57,133 nucleotides of DNA, taken from positions 1 to 57,133 of the forward strand of contig JAZNEI010000049.1 of the NCBI GenBank assembly GCA_045588485.1. Direction: 5' to 3'. Origin of the DNA: HGM04593 sp045588485. GTDB taxonomy: Bacteria; Bacteroidota; Bacteroidia; Bacteroidales; Bacteroidaceae. Below are positions 16,340 to 25,931 of this stretch, piece by piece. The position numbers were made by a program, and so were the translations under genes. The notes under the pieces are model-generated. The model was not told the DNA's origin. It made no database searches and saw nothing but the letters and a program-made list of their open reading frames with translations. Each line of letters starts with the position of its first letter. Within the stretch, counting starts at the first letter, position 1.

Positions 16340-18047
16340 TTTTATCTATAAGAATTTGTTTACCATCTTGGATGACAACTGTAAATGTCCCCGTATAGGG
16401 AGTAGTTGTAAAAGAGTTAACCGAGTCGTACCTAAGCGGAATAACCTCCTTGCCGCTATTATCTACAAATCCCCATTTACCATCCGACATTACTGCTGCA
16501 CGAGAGTTTACGAAATCTTCAACTTTGGCATATTTAGGATAGACAATAGTATTTCCTTTATTATCTACGAATCCCCATTTACCATTCTTTTGCACAGCTG
16601 CGCAATCTTCAGAAAGGTCTCTGACCTTGTCGTATATCGGACCGGTAACAATGGTTCCATCTATGCCGATAAGCCCAAATTTGCCAGCCTTCTTAACTTT
16701 AACTACTCCGTTGCAAAAGCGACCGACATCATCATAGTTCAAAGAGACAATCTCCTTTCCGTTCTTATCTATAACACCCCACTTTCCACCAATCACAACC
16801 GAGGCATAATCATCTATAAATGATATTGGATTATCGTATTTAGGAAAGACAATAATCCTTCCGAAAGTATCTACAAAGCCAAACTTTCCATTCAGTTTCA
16901 CACACCCTCTATCATTAACAAATGGCAGAGCCTCTTCGTATTGTATTGGAACAATCTCTTTGCCCACAGAATTGACATAGCCCCACTTGCCTTTCAAGCC
17001 TACAACTGCATAGCCGTTAGTGTAGTCGTCTGCCGAGTCGTACTTCAACGGTACAATAAGTTTCTTGCTCTTATTAATATAGCCCCATTTACCATCTTTC
17101 TTGACAGCGGCAAAACCTTGAGAGTAGTTTCTTTGAATATCATAATTTTCTCGGCCACTAAATGCCCACAGAATGCCCATCGTTAATATTACAATCATTA
17201 TTAAGAAAGATATCGAGCCCTGTTTTTCTTTATTTTCGGTCTGTTCCTCGGGAATATCTACAGAGACAGCAGGCTCTTCTGCCACCCTACTATCAGTTGT
17301 ATCAGTTACGGTGTCTGCATGAGCCATGATTTTTCTTGAAGTTCCATATTTTTCGGGCAGCAATACTTCATCGTCATTTTGTTCTTCAAAAGTATCATCA
17401 GCAAGAGGTTCATCCATATCAGCCTCCTCGGGAAGAGGTTCATCGGCAAACACCTCATAACTGAACATCTCACATAGCGAAGAATCGTCAGGTTCATACA
17501 CCACATTATTCTCTACAACATCTTTGACTGTTTTTTGTGTGTTATCAACTGCATCGGCTACCTCTTCAGAATCACCCGATTCAATAAGCTCGTCTATTTC
17601 AACAGATACTTCTGTATCAGGAAACTCGGCCGTCTCTTCCGCAGCATTATCGGCAACCTCGCCAATCCAACCACGCAGTTCATTTATCAATCCCTCTACG
17701 GCAACAGAATTTGTCGAATCGACAAAATTGAGACTGCCATACTTAAACATATACCAGCCTCTCATCTTCGCCCCTTTGAGCAATAGAGGTACCACCTGTT
17801 TACCGATGCTTTTGGCATAGGTAACCTCCTGCATAATCCTCGGCAATTTGTTTGACTCTTCTGACTGCGCATAAAGTACACATGCCGACTCTTCTATTCT
17901 CTTTTTTACAACATCATCGGATTCCTCTTTCGTTGCATCATAGGAACATAAGAGCGATGGGATATGCCGTTTTAGCATATTCACAAATTCATTTACCTCA
18001 TCGAAGTCTTTTTGGGAGAGACTTATAAAAATATCATATTTTGCCAT
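16317..18047 (-). CDS. TIR-domain membrane protein with WG repeats
   Basis: 576 aa, three parts. Residues 1-130 form a TIR domain (YDIFISLSQKD; VPLLLKG), with Glu74 in the QEVTYAKSIGKQVV helix at the position of the usual NADase glutamate. Residues about 135-275 are acidic, low-complexity and probably disordered. A single TM helix spans about 278-297 (ISFLIMIVILTMGILWAF). Residues about 310-576 carry seven WG (KWG-type) repeats of about 34 aa plus a degenerate last unit. With the TIR cytoplasmic, the WG part would face the periplasm. It has its own promoter at 18078-18107 and overlaps ribD by 23 bp. Possible roles are signalling or NAD-consuming defence; neither is shown here. Confidence 0.82.
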   Translation of the reverse strand: MAKYDIFISLSQKDFDEVNEFVNMLKRHIPSLLCSYDATKEESDDVVKKRIEESACVLYAQSEESNKLPRIMQEVTYAKSIGKQVVPLLLKGAKMRGWYMFKYGSLNFVDSTNSVAVEGLINELRGWIGEVADNAAEETAEFPDTEVSVEIDELIESGDSEEVADAVDNTQKTVKDVVENNVVYEPDDSSLCEMFSYEVFADEPLPEEADMDEPLADDTFEEQNDDEVLLPEKYGTSRKIMAHADTVTDTTDSRVAEEPAVSVDIPEEQTENKEKQGSISFLIMIVILTMGILWAFSGRENYDIQRNYSQGFAAVKKDGKWGYINKSKKLIVPLKYDSADDYTNGYAVVGLKGKWGYVNSVGKEIVPIQYEEALPFVNDRGCVKLNGKFGFVDTFGRIIVFPKYDNPISFIDDYASVVIGGKWGVIDKNGKEIVSLNYDDVGRFCNGVVKVKKAGKFGLIGIDGTIVTGPIYDKVRDLSEDCAAVQKNGKWGFVDNKGNTIVYPKYAKVEDFVNSRAAVMSDGKWGFVDNSGKEVIPLRYDSVNSFTTTPYTGTFTVVIQDGKQILIDKNGAPIKM

Positions 18048-18077
18048 CTGCCTTGCTTATTTTATCTATTGAAAATA

Positions 18078-18107
18078 CAAAAATAGTATTTTTACCCTTA
18101 AAAGCAA
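18078..18107 (-). promoter_or_regulatory. Promoter for the TIR/WG gene
   Basis: Minus-strand TTG (18105-18107), 19 nt, then TATTTTTG (18078-18085). Good consensus fit; transcription should start about 24 bp before the ATG. Confidence 0.6.
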
Positions 18108-18132
18108 CTATTCACAGGTGCTTCTTGATAAT

Positions 18133-18957
18133 TTACTCGTCGCGTCTCAATATTACAAGCACAATCTCACTGGGGACACAGAATCGTATTTTACGGCGTG
18201 ATGTACCTACACCGTTTGTAGTAATCACAGATACACCGCTATCGGTTCTGTTCATTCCTCGCAAGAAACGGGTGCCGTAACGTGTATTCTTTACAGGTGT
18301 GTACAATCCAAAGAGACTGACCTGTCCGCCATGCGTGTGCCCCGAGAGAACAATATCGGCAGGGGCACCAACAGTCTGAGCATAATCGGGGGTGTGCACA
18401 AGGAGAATAGTGTATGCACTATCGGGAACAGCAACGGTTGGCGACACTGTAGTGGAATCTATCTTGAATGGATTGGCCACCCCTGCAATATAAAACGAGC
18501 TGTCGGAGGTCAGCGCACAGGCCTCATCACTCAGCAATCTTATTCCGCGGCGATGCATTGCCTCTTTTATCACATCTGTACGCCTGAACTCATGATTACC
18601 AAGTACCGCAAATGTTCCATATTCACTTTTTACCGTTGCCAAAGAGTCGAATAGTTCATCGACATAATCGTTGGATGTCACATAATCGCCACCGAGAAGC
18701 AGCAACTGCGGTTCGAGTTCACGCAATTCACGCACCACCTTTGCCAATCTTTTACGAGTAAATTTGCTTGGATAATGGATATCCGAAATGAACGCAATAC
18801 GGCAACCATCAAACTCCTGCGGCAGACGTTTGCTCACCACCTCGTATCGCTTTATGCGTCCGACTCCGGTTGTAGACAGCGTTGCGCAAGAGACAAAGAG
18901 TATGGCCGCAAGAAACATTGCGGCCATACGTACTATCTTTTTGTTTATAACAGACAT
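18133..18957 (-). CDS. Membrane-associated metallophosphoesterase (YkuE-like)
   Basis: 274 aa from the ATG at 18957; a TTG further upstream is rejected because it overlaps ispF and gives an implausible leader. A hydrophobic N-terminus (AAMFLAAILFVSC) serves as signal anchor or lipoprotein signal. The calcineurin-like motifs are complete: FISDIHYP, LLLGGDYV, LGNHEF, LLVHTPDYA and GHTHGGQ, giving the dinuclear metal site. Relatives cleave UDP-diacylglucosamine or similar phosphoesters, but the substrate here is unknown. It is the last gene of the rex-porU-porV-ispF unit, 13 bp after ispF. Confidence 0.85.
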   Translation of the reverse strand: MSVINKKIVRMAAMFLAAILFVSCATLSTTGVGRIKRYEVVSKRLPQEFDGCRIAFISDIHYPSKFTRKRLAKVVRELRELEPQLLLLGGDYVTSNDYVDELFDSLATVKSEYGTFAVLGNHEFRRTDVIKEAMHRRGIRLLSDEACALTSDSSFYIAGVANPFKIDSTTVSPTVAVPDSAYTILLVHTPDYAQTVGAPADIVLSGHTHGGQVSLFGLYTPVKNTRYGTRFLRGMNRTDSGVSVITTNGVGTSRRKIRFCVPSEIVLVILRRDE

Positions 18958-18970
18958 TGCTAACAGATGG

Positions 18971-19444
18971 TTACTTTTCAATAAGCACAGTGGCGTATGC
19001 AGTTATACCCTCTTTACGTCCCTCAAAGCCCAATTTCTCGGTAGTAGTAGCCTTTATCGAGAGTTGGTCGGGGTCTATTTGAAGCACCTCGGCCATCACC
19101 TTCTGCATCGTGGGAATGTGCGGATTGAGTTTAGGAGCCTGCGCAGCCACCGTAGCATCTATATTACCTATATTATAACCCTTCTCCTTCAGAAGTTCAT
19201 TCGTACGACGAAGCAGAATCTTGCTGTCGATATTCTTAAACTCTCCAGACGTATCGGGAAACTGATAGCCAATGTCACGCAGATTAGCTGCCCCCAAAAG
19301 AGCATCACATATTGCATGAATGAGTACATCGGCATCGGAGTGACCATCGAGACCCAACTCGTATGGAATCTTAATACCTCCAATCCACAAATCGCGTCCC
19401 TCGACAAAACGATGGACATCTATTCCAAATCCTACACGTATCAT
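18971..19444 (-). CDS. ispF: 2-C-methyl-D-erythritol 2,4-cyclodiphosphate synthase
   Basis: MEP-pathway enzyme that cyclises CDP-methylerythritol 2-phosphate. 157 aa, usual length. GFGIDVHRF supplies metal ligands D9 and H11, with H43 in DADVLIHAICDALLGAA. The C-terminal TTEKLGFEGRKEGI is the CDP-binding region. It follows porV by 14 bp; together with uppS elsewhere in the window it feeds polyprenyl carriers. Confidence 0.97.
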   Translation of the reverse strand: MIRVGFGIDVHRFVEGRDLWIGGIKIPYELGLDGHSDADVLIHAICDALLGAANLRDIGYQFPDTSGEFKNIDSKILLRRTNELLKEKGYNIGNIDATVAAQAPKLNPHIPTMQKVMAEVLQIDPDQLSIKATTTEKLGFEGRKEGITAYATVLIEK

Positions 19445-19458
19445 AATTCAAAGACCTA

Positions 19459-20640
19459 TTAACGTCCGAAAATATCCCTCAATCCATCCATATCAAAAGA
19501 GAGCGAGAAACGCAATGTCTGGTCGAGAGGATTGCTCTGTGCTGTAGATATAAGATAGGCTGCATCCAACGAGAATACACTCATTTTGAAACCGGCACCA
19601 AGAGTAAAATACTTTCTGTTACCCTTATACTCATTTTCATAGTGGTAACCGCCTCGCAGCGAGAACTGCTGGTTATAGCAATACTCTACACCGACACCAC
19701 CATATATCTCTTTAAGTTCCTCGCTGAATCCACCGGGAGCATCGCCAAAAGATTTGAATATACCCGAGATAGAGGATATATCGTTATAACCGGTAGACTC
19801 CAACCAACCTTGGTACTCGGAGTATTTAGAATTATCATCGGGGTCGTATCCCTCTTCTTCGAGGAACTGTGCGTATGTAGGACGAGTGGGTACCATTAGT
19901 TTATTAAGGTCGGCACTGAAAGTGATTGTGTTGTACTCGTCAATGGGGATAAGAATAGATGCACCCAAACGTAAATTTGTAGGAATAAACTCATTTGTGT
20001 TTCCTCCATCATACGAAATTTTACTACCTATATTCGACGCATTGAGTCCAAGACCCAGCATACACTCGCGGTTACCTAACATTATATAGTTATTATAGTA
20101 GAGGGCAAGGTCGGCCGCAAATGCCGAACCGGGCTCCATATCCTCGGCATAGTCGTACTGCAGGTCGCTGTAAATGAAACGCAATGCAACAGCAGCCGAA
20201 AAGGTCTCGGAGAGCATACGCGAATATGCAACATCCAACGCAAACTCGTATGGTTTGATTGTATACTCTTCGGCTATTACCTCGCCAAGAGAGAAGTAAG
20301 TAAGCGAACCGCTTATTGCCGAGTAGTCGCCTATGCGGTAGAAACCTGCAAGGTAGGCAAGGTCGATATCAGCCACCAGCTGACGCAACCAGGGAGTATA
20401 AGACATTGAAAGTCCTGCACGAGCAATATTAAATGGATATTTTGCCGGATTCCAATATTGCGAGTTAACGTCGGCTTCGGTGGCAACACCGATATCACCC
20501 ATCGCTCCTGCACGTGCATCGGGGGCAATAGACAACGATGTGACACCTGTATTGACAGGATTAAACTGTTCTTTCTGCGCAAAAACCGGCAGCATAAGTA
20601 CCAGTCCAAGTATTATAAGCAGTGTTCTATTCTTCATCAT
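19459..20640 (-). CDS. porV: Type IX secretion outer-membrane protein PorV
   Basis: 393 aa FadL-fold barrel. In Porphyromonas and Flavobacterium PorV collects type IX substrates from the translocon and presents them to the sortase PorU. Signal peptide (LPVFAQ), then the characteristic SLSIAPDARAGAMGDIGVAT and NSQYWNPAKYPF, and barrel strands throughout (VEYCYNQQFSLRGGYHYE). Its place directly after porU supports PorV over other FadL-like proteins. Presence of both predicts a type IX system with further por genes elsewhere in the genome. Confidence 0.92.
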   Translation of the reverse strand: MMKNRTLLIILGLVLMLPVFAQKEQFNPVNTGVTSLSIAPDARAGAMGDIGVATEADVNSQYWNPAKYPFNIARAGLSMSYTPWLRQLVADIDLAYLAGFYRIGDYSAISGSLTYFSLGEVIAEEYTIKPYEFALDVAYSRMLSETFSAAVALRFIYSDLQYDYAEDMEPGSAFAADLALYYNNYIMLGNRECMLGLGLNASNIGSKISYDGGNTNEFIPTNLRLGASILIPIDEYNTITFSADLNKLMVPTRPTYAQFLEEEGYDPDDNSKYSEYQGWLESTGYNDISSISGIFKSFGDAPGGFSEELKEIYGGVGVEYCYNQQFSLRGGYHYENEYKGNRKYFTLGAGFKMSVFSLDAAYLISTAQSNPLDQTLRFSLSFDMDGLRDIFGR

Positions 20641-20683
20641 GTTACTTTGTCGTTATTTTGTTCTATATAAACTCCTATTCTCG

Positions 20684-23600
20684 TTATTTATTGTTCAGGA
20701 TTATTATTTTTTCTGTTTTTGTCTGCTCGCTACCCTCTTCGGACGATAGGCGTGCACGATAGATATAGACCCCGGTTGGCATCGGCCTACCATCCGAAGT
20801 TGTAACATCCCAATCGACCACACACTGCGTACCTGTACTGGGCATACATTCGCTATACTGCCACAATTTTACTCCTTGAAAATTAAAAAGTTCTATTGTT
20901 ACGTCAAGCTCGCCATGCGGACGGTTGTGCGTAAGAACAAATGTTGCTTTCTGTCCATATTGCACAGGATTGGGAGTAACGGTTATATCGATAAAGTCGG
21001 GGGCGAGACCGGGAACAACGACAAATGTCAGCGTATCGGTAGATGAGTTATTGAAAAGGTCCCACGCACGTAACAGCAGAGTATGTTCGCCCTCGTCCAA
21101 CTGCGAGAGAGGATACTCAATTGTTCCACTGCGATAATCGCCTACTGAGGGAACATATACGCTATTGAGATTATATGTGTGGAATTTATTGTTATCCACT
21201 ATTGCCATAATATCGTGTCCTATGCCTGTACCCACTGTATTTATTCCGTTCTCATCGAAAAGTTCTACAAATAGACAAGGAGCCGAGTTAACCTCATCAC
21301 CATCAATAAAATCGGGAGTATTCAGATACATCTTTATCTGTGGTCCTTTACCGTCGTTGCCCGATGAGGGAGCTGTTCCTCCCACCGTAAAGTTATTGTA
21401 ATATCCTTGCGCCGATATTCCAAGAGTGTCGATGGCAAAGAGGTTGAGCATACCCTCCTCGTCACGATAACTTATATCCATGGGAACAGGAATCTTCAGT
21501 TTGAAGCGTCCTGCCGTAACCGAGTCGCTACCTGCAAACAGACGGTTGGGATAGGCAACATACTCGAACTTGCCAAGACCTGTATTATCGCGTGTAGTCA
21601 CATTCTCGACACAATCGAACAGTGTGGGTTGTATGATTCCTGTAAAGTCGGTTGCCACTGAACCATCGGGTCTTGCCACATAACCTTCGACAAGCACTGT
21701 TCCGCCGGCCTGCACCGTTCCGATGTTAGCGGGCTCTTGCCCGTTAAATCTGTCGACCACCACCCTGTAACGAGGAATCTGCAATTGCAGTGCAGGGTCA
21801 CCAATAAGCACATATTCCAATTTATTCTCGGATAAGTCACTGCCGTTGGCAATGATTGCACATTTTGCTATACGCATAGCATCGCCCACCGTAGGATAAT
21901 CACCGTTGGAATCGGGGGCGAGAAGAGTCTTCATAAATGCCTGGTTTATTATGGCATTATAGCTTTGCAGAACAGTACGAGTGCTAGTAAGAAGTCCTAT
22001 TGCGCCACCCTTTGGATTAAGCATCGCCGACTCGGCAAGCGAACCATCACCCATATCAAACGGACCGATATCACACGATGCCGTCACCCAGAAAGGCACA
22101 TGAGGAGAAGTCAAAGCCGACATATCAGAAGCCTTCCACACCTGCTCGTGCGACAGCAGATTGGCACTGCCATGTCCCGAGTAGTTCACAATGAGTGCGC
22201 CCTCGTCGAGACGGTCGTATATGGCCTGTGTTGCCATCGGATAACTGTTACCTGTAGAGAGAACCTCCATAGGAAAATCGTCCCAATAAATTCGATGCAA
22301 CATAAATGCAGGATTATTCTCGGCTATATGTGTGGCGACCTCCTCGGCATCTATCATATGCTGGTTGGGCATAGTCTTGTCGCCATCGTCACCCATAAGC
22401 ACCACAACATTCTGCCAGGCACCGGGATTACGGTTCTCGATGTAGGATACAAGTTTATCAACTACAGCAGAGGCATCTGTTACATTCTGTACAGGTATAC
22501 GACCTACCGAGATATCTATCTTGTCGCGCATAAAATCGCTACCTTCGTCATCATCAAGCAGGGCATAGTAATCTTCGAGCACATACGAACGCACTGCGCT
22601 CACCGAGTTCTCGGACTGATACGTAAGCAGAAGATTATCGCCACTCATACGAGGGTAGGTTATCAACCGGTTATCGGTTAATCCGTCGCCGAAGAGCAAT
22701 AGATATTTTGGAGCATTCTCGCTACCGTCGGCGCGGTCGTAGAGCATCTTCATAAGACGGCGATAGGCTGTCGCATCGGGTGTTCCCGAAGAGAATTCGT
22801 TGTAGACTTGCTGCGCTGTGACCACCTCGACTGTGATGCCGTTATAATTACGATGCGCCTCGGCCAAGCGGTTGGCAGCCTGCAAGAAATTACCGTTCGA
22901 TGGTACTATGATAATCATATCGGTTTTGCCGAGAGCGTGCAGATTCTGATTGGGTACCTCACCAACAACCTTTACTGCCGGAAAATTCCCTTTTACATTT
23001 ACTGCCACAAGTTGCTCGTTATACGAAGCCGGGGCAACTACAGTGAGAGCACCATCGACCAATTGCGATTCCAACTCTACCGTTGCCGACTGGTCGGTAA
23101 CACACCACACACGGGTATCGGTTGTTGCCTGTGATATTCGGAATGTGGCATTGCCCGATGAGGCATTACCGCGGAACTCGCAATAAGAGCCACGCAAGGC
23201 AAGAGTGCGCATAAAATTCAGGCGCAGATAATCGAGGTGACCCGATAGTCCTGCATCAGATACTGTATGGGTAAGCGTTACTGTTGTATTGGGTGTAAAT
23301 CCCGACTGAGCCACGAAGGACATATTAGAGATACGTCCGTGGTCGGTGCTTCCTGCCTGCGATATGCTCAATGAACCGAGTTGTGTACCGTTGACCTCTA
23401 CCGCCACACGACTCGATAATGTAGCATTGCTTCCAAAGGAGATATCTACATTGGCACGCTGCCCCTCAACTACTCCGTCGAGACTGAATTTATAGCTCAC
23501 CGAACGTCCCGATGCATAATCGTACCCATCGAGAAGTATACGGCCGTATGTAGCGAGTGTCTTTGCCTCTTTTTCATAGAGCACATAATCGGGATAAGTG

Positions 23601-24439
23601 TCGTAGACCTTATCGGTTGTTGCCTGCAATTGCTGTTTAGGGAAAGGCAACGGTTCGGCATCATCCTCATTGAGAAAATAGTATGAATATTGCGAGAATA
23701 CATTCTGCCGGTGAATAAAACGACCATTGCTGTATTCCCAACGTATAGTACCGTTGGCAAAGAAGAGCATATAGCCATTCTCGCGCCACAGAGGAATCTC
23801 TTTCAGGTCATCGGGCAAAAGATGAATATTCTTCTCGGGGAGTATGCGGCCTCCGTAACCGAAAAGACGCACCTTATCGGGGTTCTTGAATCCCATACGT
23901 TTCAGTTCGGCAGTGGTTATTTTATGCACCCCACTCTCCTCGACAGCAATTCTTACCCAACGTCCCGAAGCAAGTACCGAACTATCGGCATAACGAAGCT
24001 GAGCATCGGCACGGGCATTAAGGCGCGACATTGCCGAAGGAAGATTCAGTGTGCGATTGATAACCAACTTAAATGAATTAATACGCATAAAACGTCCATC
24101 GGAATATATAATTGGGACAAAGCAAACATCAAGCTGACCGTGCTTAGCCGAAACGCCGACTCTTGCCTCTACAACAGGAAAGGTCGGTAACGAATCGCGT
24201 AGTGCATCCAGGCGATAGTGTGCAACCTCGGCAGATGTCATAGGTACAAACTCGGGATACTCTATAACAGCCTTATAGTCATACATCACATAGTCGTCGG
24301 GCAGTTCAACCATTGTCGCATAGCGCGGCAACAGTGTATCGCGTTCAAATGCTTTCCAATCGACATTGATGAACTGGGCATTTGCAACAAAAGCAAACAC
24401 CGCCATCATTATTGTAAATATTATTCTTGAAAAACCCAT
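20684..24439 (-). CDS. porU: Type IX secretion sortase PorU
   Basis: 1251 aa peptidase C25 (gingipain-like) family protein. PorU removes the C-terminal sorting domain of secreted proteins and attaches them to the surface. Signal peptide MGFSRIIFTIMMAVFAFVANA, a beta-rich N-terminal region (to about residue 500), then the catalytic domain. His756 in NYSGHGSANLL and Cys789 in FWVTASCDIGPFD form the dyad, 33 residues apart. The protein ends with a sorting-domain-like module (NPVQYGQKATFVL through PTGVYIYRARL). Its start shares one base with the FAH-family stop codon, so translation is coupled. Confidence 0.94.
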   Translation of the reverse strand: MGFSRIIFTIMMAVFAFVANAQFINVDWKAFERDTLLPRYATMVELPDDYVMYDYKAVIEYPEFVPMTSAEVAHYRLDALRDSLPTFPVVEARVGVSAKHGQLDVCFVPIIYSDGRFMRINSFKLVINRTLNLPSAMSRLNARADAQLRYADSSVLASGRWVRIAVEESGVHKITTAELKRMGFKNPDKVRLFGYGGRILPEKNIHLLPDDLKEIPLWRENGYMLFFANGTIRWEYSNGRFIHRQNVFSQYSYYFLNEDDAEPLPFPKQQLQATTDKVYDTYPDYVLYEKEAKTLATYGRILLDGYDYASGRSVSYKFSLDGVVEGQRANVDISFGSNATLSSRVAVEVNGTQLGSLSISQAGSTDHGRISNMSFVAQSGFTPNTTVTLTHTVSDAGLSGHLDYLRLNFMRTLALRGSYCEFRGNASSGNATFRISQATTDTRVWCVTDQSATVELESQLVDGALTVVAPASYNEQLVAVNVKGNFPAVKVVGEVPNQNLHALGKTDMIIIVPSNGNFLQAANRLAEAHRNYNGITVEVVTAQQVYNEFSSGTPDATAYRRLMKMLYDRADGSENAPKYLLLFGDGLTDNRLITYPRMSGDNLLLTYQSENSVSAVRSYVLEDYYALLDDDEGSDFMRDKIDISVGRIPVQNVTDASAVVDKLVSYIENRNPGAWQNVVVLMGDDGDKTMPNQHMIDAEEVATHIAENNPAFMLHRIYWDDFPMEVLSTGNSYPMATQAIYDRLDEGALIVNYSGHGSANLLSHEQVWKASDMSALTSPHVPFWVTASCDIGPFDMGDGSLAESAMLNPKGGAIGLLTSTRTVLQSYNAIINQAFMKTLLAPDSNGDYPTVGDAMRIAKCAIIANGSDLSENKLEYVLIGDPALQLQIPRYRVVVDRFNGQEPANIGTVQAGGTVLVEGYVARPDGSVATDFTGIIQPTLFDCVENVTTRDNTGLGKFEYVAYPNRLFAGSDSVTAGRFKLKIPVPMDISYRDEEGMLNLFAIDTLGISAQGYYNNFTVGGTAPSSGNDGKGPQIKMYLNTPDFIDGDEVNSAPCLFVELFDENGINTVGTGIGHDIMAIVDNNKFHTYNLNSVYVPSVGDYRSGTIEYPLSQLDEGEHTLLLRAWDLFNNSSTDTLTFVVVPGLAPDFIDITVTPNPVQYGQKATFVLTHNRPHGELDVTIELFNFQGVKLWQYSECMPSTGTQCVVDWDVTTSDGRPMPTGVYIYRARLSSEEGSEQTKTEKIIILNNK

Positions 24440-25053
24440 CAGCGTACACGGAATTCGAGCACTTTATCTTGCCCTATGTAACCTCTCAAATGATTGCCTA
24501 TCTTTACAGGAGCAACGCCCGCCGGTGTTCCTGTGAATATAAGGTCACCCGTCTTTAGAGTACAGAAACGGCTGACGTATGCTATAATCTCGTCGACCGA
24601 GAAGAGCATCTGCGCTGTATTCGCACTCTGTACAACGGTATCGTCTATTGTTAGAGAAAAATCTATATTATTGATATCATAACTCTCGACCGGAACAAAC
24701 TCGCCCAGCACTGCCGAACAGTCGAAGCCTTTCGATAGTGCCCATGGAGCACCCTCGACTATGGCCTTACGCTGCATATCGCGTGCGGTAAAGTCGACTC
24801 CAACGGTTATAGCATCATAGTAGCGGTGTGCGAAGCGCTCGGGAATACTGCGTCCCAACTGATTGATACGCACCACTATCTCGGCCTCATAGTCTATCCG
24901 CCCCATCCAATCGGGAAGATAAAAATGCTTTCCGTTCTTCAAAATTGCAGAATCGGGTTTAAAAAAGATAATAGGTTCCTGCGGTTTCTCTCCCGTACCA
25001 TCAAATTCTATTGCGTGTGCGGCATAGTTTTTACCAACTGCTATTATTTTCAT
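24439..25053 (-). CDS. Fumarylacetoacetate hydrolase-family protein
   Basis: 204 aa, the short single-domain form. The fold is clear from KIIAVGKNYAAHAIEF, FFKPDSAI and DYEAEIVVRI, with the metal-binding Glu residues, and from LIFTGTPAGVAPVKIGN. Members of this size act as oxaloacetate decarboxylases/tautomerases or acylpyruvate hydrolases. It overlaps rex by 4 bp and touches porU, so it lies inside the redox-regulated secretion operon. A specific substrate cannot be assigned. Confidence 0.88.
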   Translation of the reverse strand: MKIIAVGKNYAAHAIEFDGTGEKPQEPIIFFKPDSAILKNGKHFYLPDWMGRIDYEAEIVVRINQLGRSIPERFAHRYYDAITVGVDFTARDMQRKAIVEGAPWALSKGFDCSAVLGEFVPVESYDINNIDFSLTIDDTVVQSANTAQMLFSVDEIIAYVSRFCTLKTGDLIFTGTPAGVAPVKIGNHLRGYIGQDKVLEFRVR

Positions 25054-25724
25054 ACTTTTTGTATATTATCGTCCCATCCTTCTTGTTCTAGAGAGTCGAG
25101 ACGGTTGAACATTAGTGACAAATGGGCATACAGCGATGTATTCTGTACCACAATATCGTCGGGGACACGTATGCGCAAAGGAGTGAAATTCCATATAGCC
25201 TTTATTCCCCATACGACCATTCGGTCGGCTACCTCTTGCGCACTCTCGATGGGCACCGTAAGTATGCCTATCTTCACATTGTGCCTGCGCATCTTTGCTC
25301 CAATCTCGCTTATGTGGTAGACGGGAATCCCCGAGACGCTATGCCCCACCACACGCGGATTATTATCGAAGGCTGCAACCACCTCGAGGCCAAACTGTTG
25401 CAACCCCGAATCTTTGAGCAGCGCACCACCCAAGCGTCCCGCACCGAACAGAAAAGCCTTATGGCAAGTGTTGAACCCGAGAAAGGACTCGAGCACCTCG
25501 AGCAGATTATCAATATCATAACCCACACGGGTGCGCCCCACTACATTCACGCACGACAGGTCCTTAGCTATCTGTGAAGCCACTATATTCGTCTCTTTCG
25601 AGAGACGGGTCGAAGAGACGTAAGTCTCGCCACGTGTCTTAAGCAGACGGCACACCGACAAATACCACGGCAATCGTCGTAAGGTAGGCTCGGGCACTCT
25701 CTCTATTTTATATTGTGTATCCAT
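25050..25724 (-). CDS. rex: Redox-sensing transcriptional repressor Rex
   Basis: 224 aa from the ATG at 25724; longer in-frame versions start inside the promoter and are rejected. The N-terminal winged helix (about residues 10-85: VPEPTLRRLPWYL, STRLSKETNIVASQIAKDL) binds DNA. The Rossmann domain with FLFGAGRLGG (94-99 GAGRLG) senses the NADH/NAD ratio. Rex normally represses fermentation and respiration genes when NADH is low. Here it heads an operon with FAH, porU, porV, ispF and a phosphoesterase. A palindrome in its 5' UTR and a TTGTGAA half-site upstream could allow autoregulation. Confidence 0.94.
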   Translation of the reverse strand: MDTQYKIERVPEPTLRRLPWYLSVCRLLKTRGETYVSSTRLSKETNIVASQIAKDLSCVNVVGRTRVGYDIDNLLEVLESFLGFNTCHKAFLFGAGRLGGALLKDSGLQQFGLEVVAAFDNNPRVVGHSVSGIPVYHISEIGAKMRRHNVKIGILTVPIESAQEVADRMVVWGIKAIWNFTPLRIRVPDDIVVQNTSLYAHLSLMFNRLDSLEQEGWDDNIQKV

Positions 25725-25732
25725 TTTACAAT

Positions 25733-25786
25733 CGCGTATACGCGCTATATAATAACGTAGCAAAATTAACCTTATTTTGTGAATAA
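25733..25786 (-). promoter_or_regulatory. Promoter and possible operators of the rex-porUV operon
   Basis: The -7 box TAATTTTG is at 25761-25768 (minus strand). Between it and the start codon is the perfect palindrome CGCGTATACGCG (25733-25744). In the -33 area the plus-strand sequence TTATTTTGTGAATAA includes TTGTGAA, one half of the usual Rex operator; the other half is missing. Direct autoregulation is possible but weakly supported. Confidence 0.4.
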
Positions 25787-25931
25787 GAAAAATTTGTATG
25801 CGAATTATGCAAAGGATACACAAAAACAGAGGATTTGAGATATTTTATGGCAAAAGATATTTTTTTCTATAAAAATATTGTAATTTCGCAATAATGAATG
25901 AGAAACCTTCTCGAATTATACAACAAAGAAT

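Noticed and set aside
16420..17115. WG repeats as a CRISPR or DNA tandem array
   Set aside because: The periodicity (about 34 codons) is at protein level only; nucleotide copies differ widely, so no DNA-level repeat array is present.
21965..22681. 238-residue plus-strand ORF antisense to porU
   Set aside because: Overlaps the PorU catalytic domain; His/Arg/Ile-rich with no recognisable fold.
24826..25320. Plus-strand ORF across the FAH/rex junction
   Set aside because: Antisense to two confidently assigned genes that overlap by 4 bp; no signal, promoter or motif.
25733..25744. CGCGTATACGCG as a proven Rex operator
   Set aside because: It does not match the usual TTGTGAA...TTCACAA operator; kept only as an unassigned palindrome in the rex 5' UTR.
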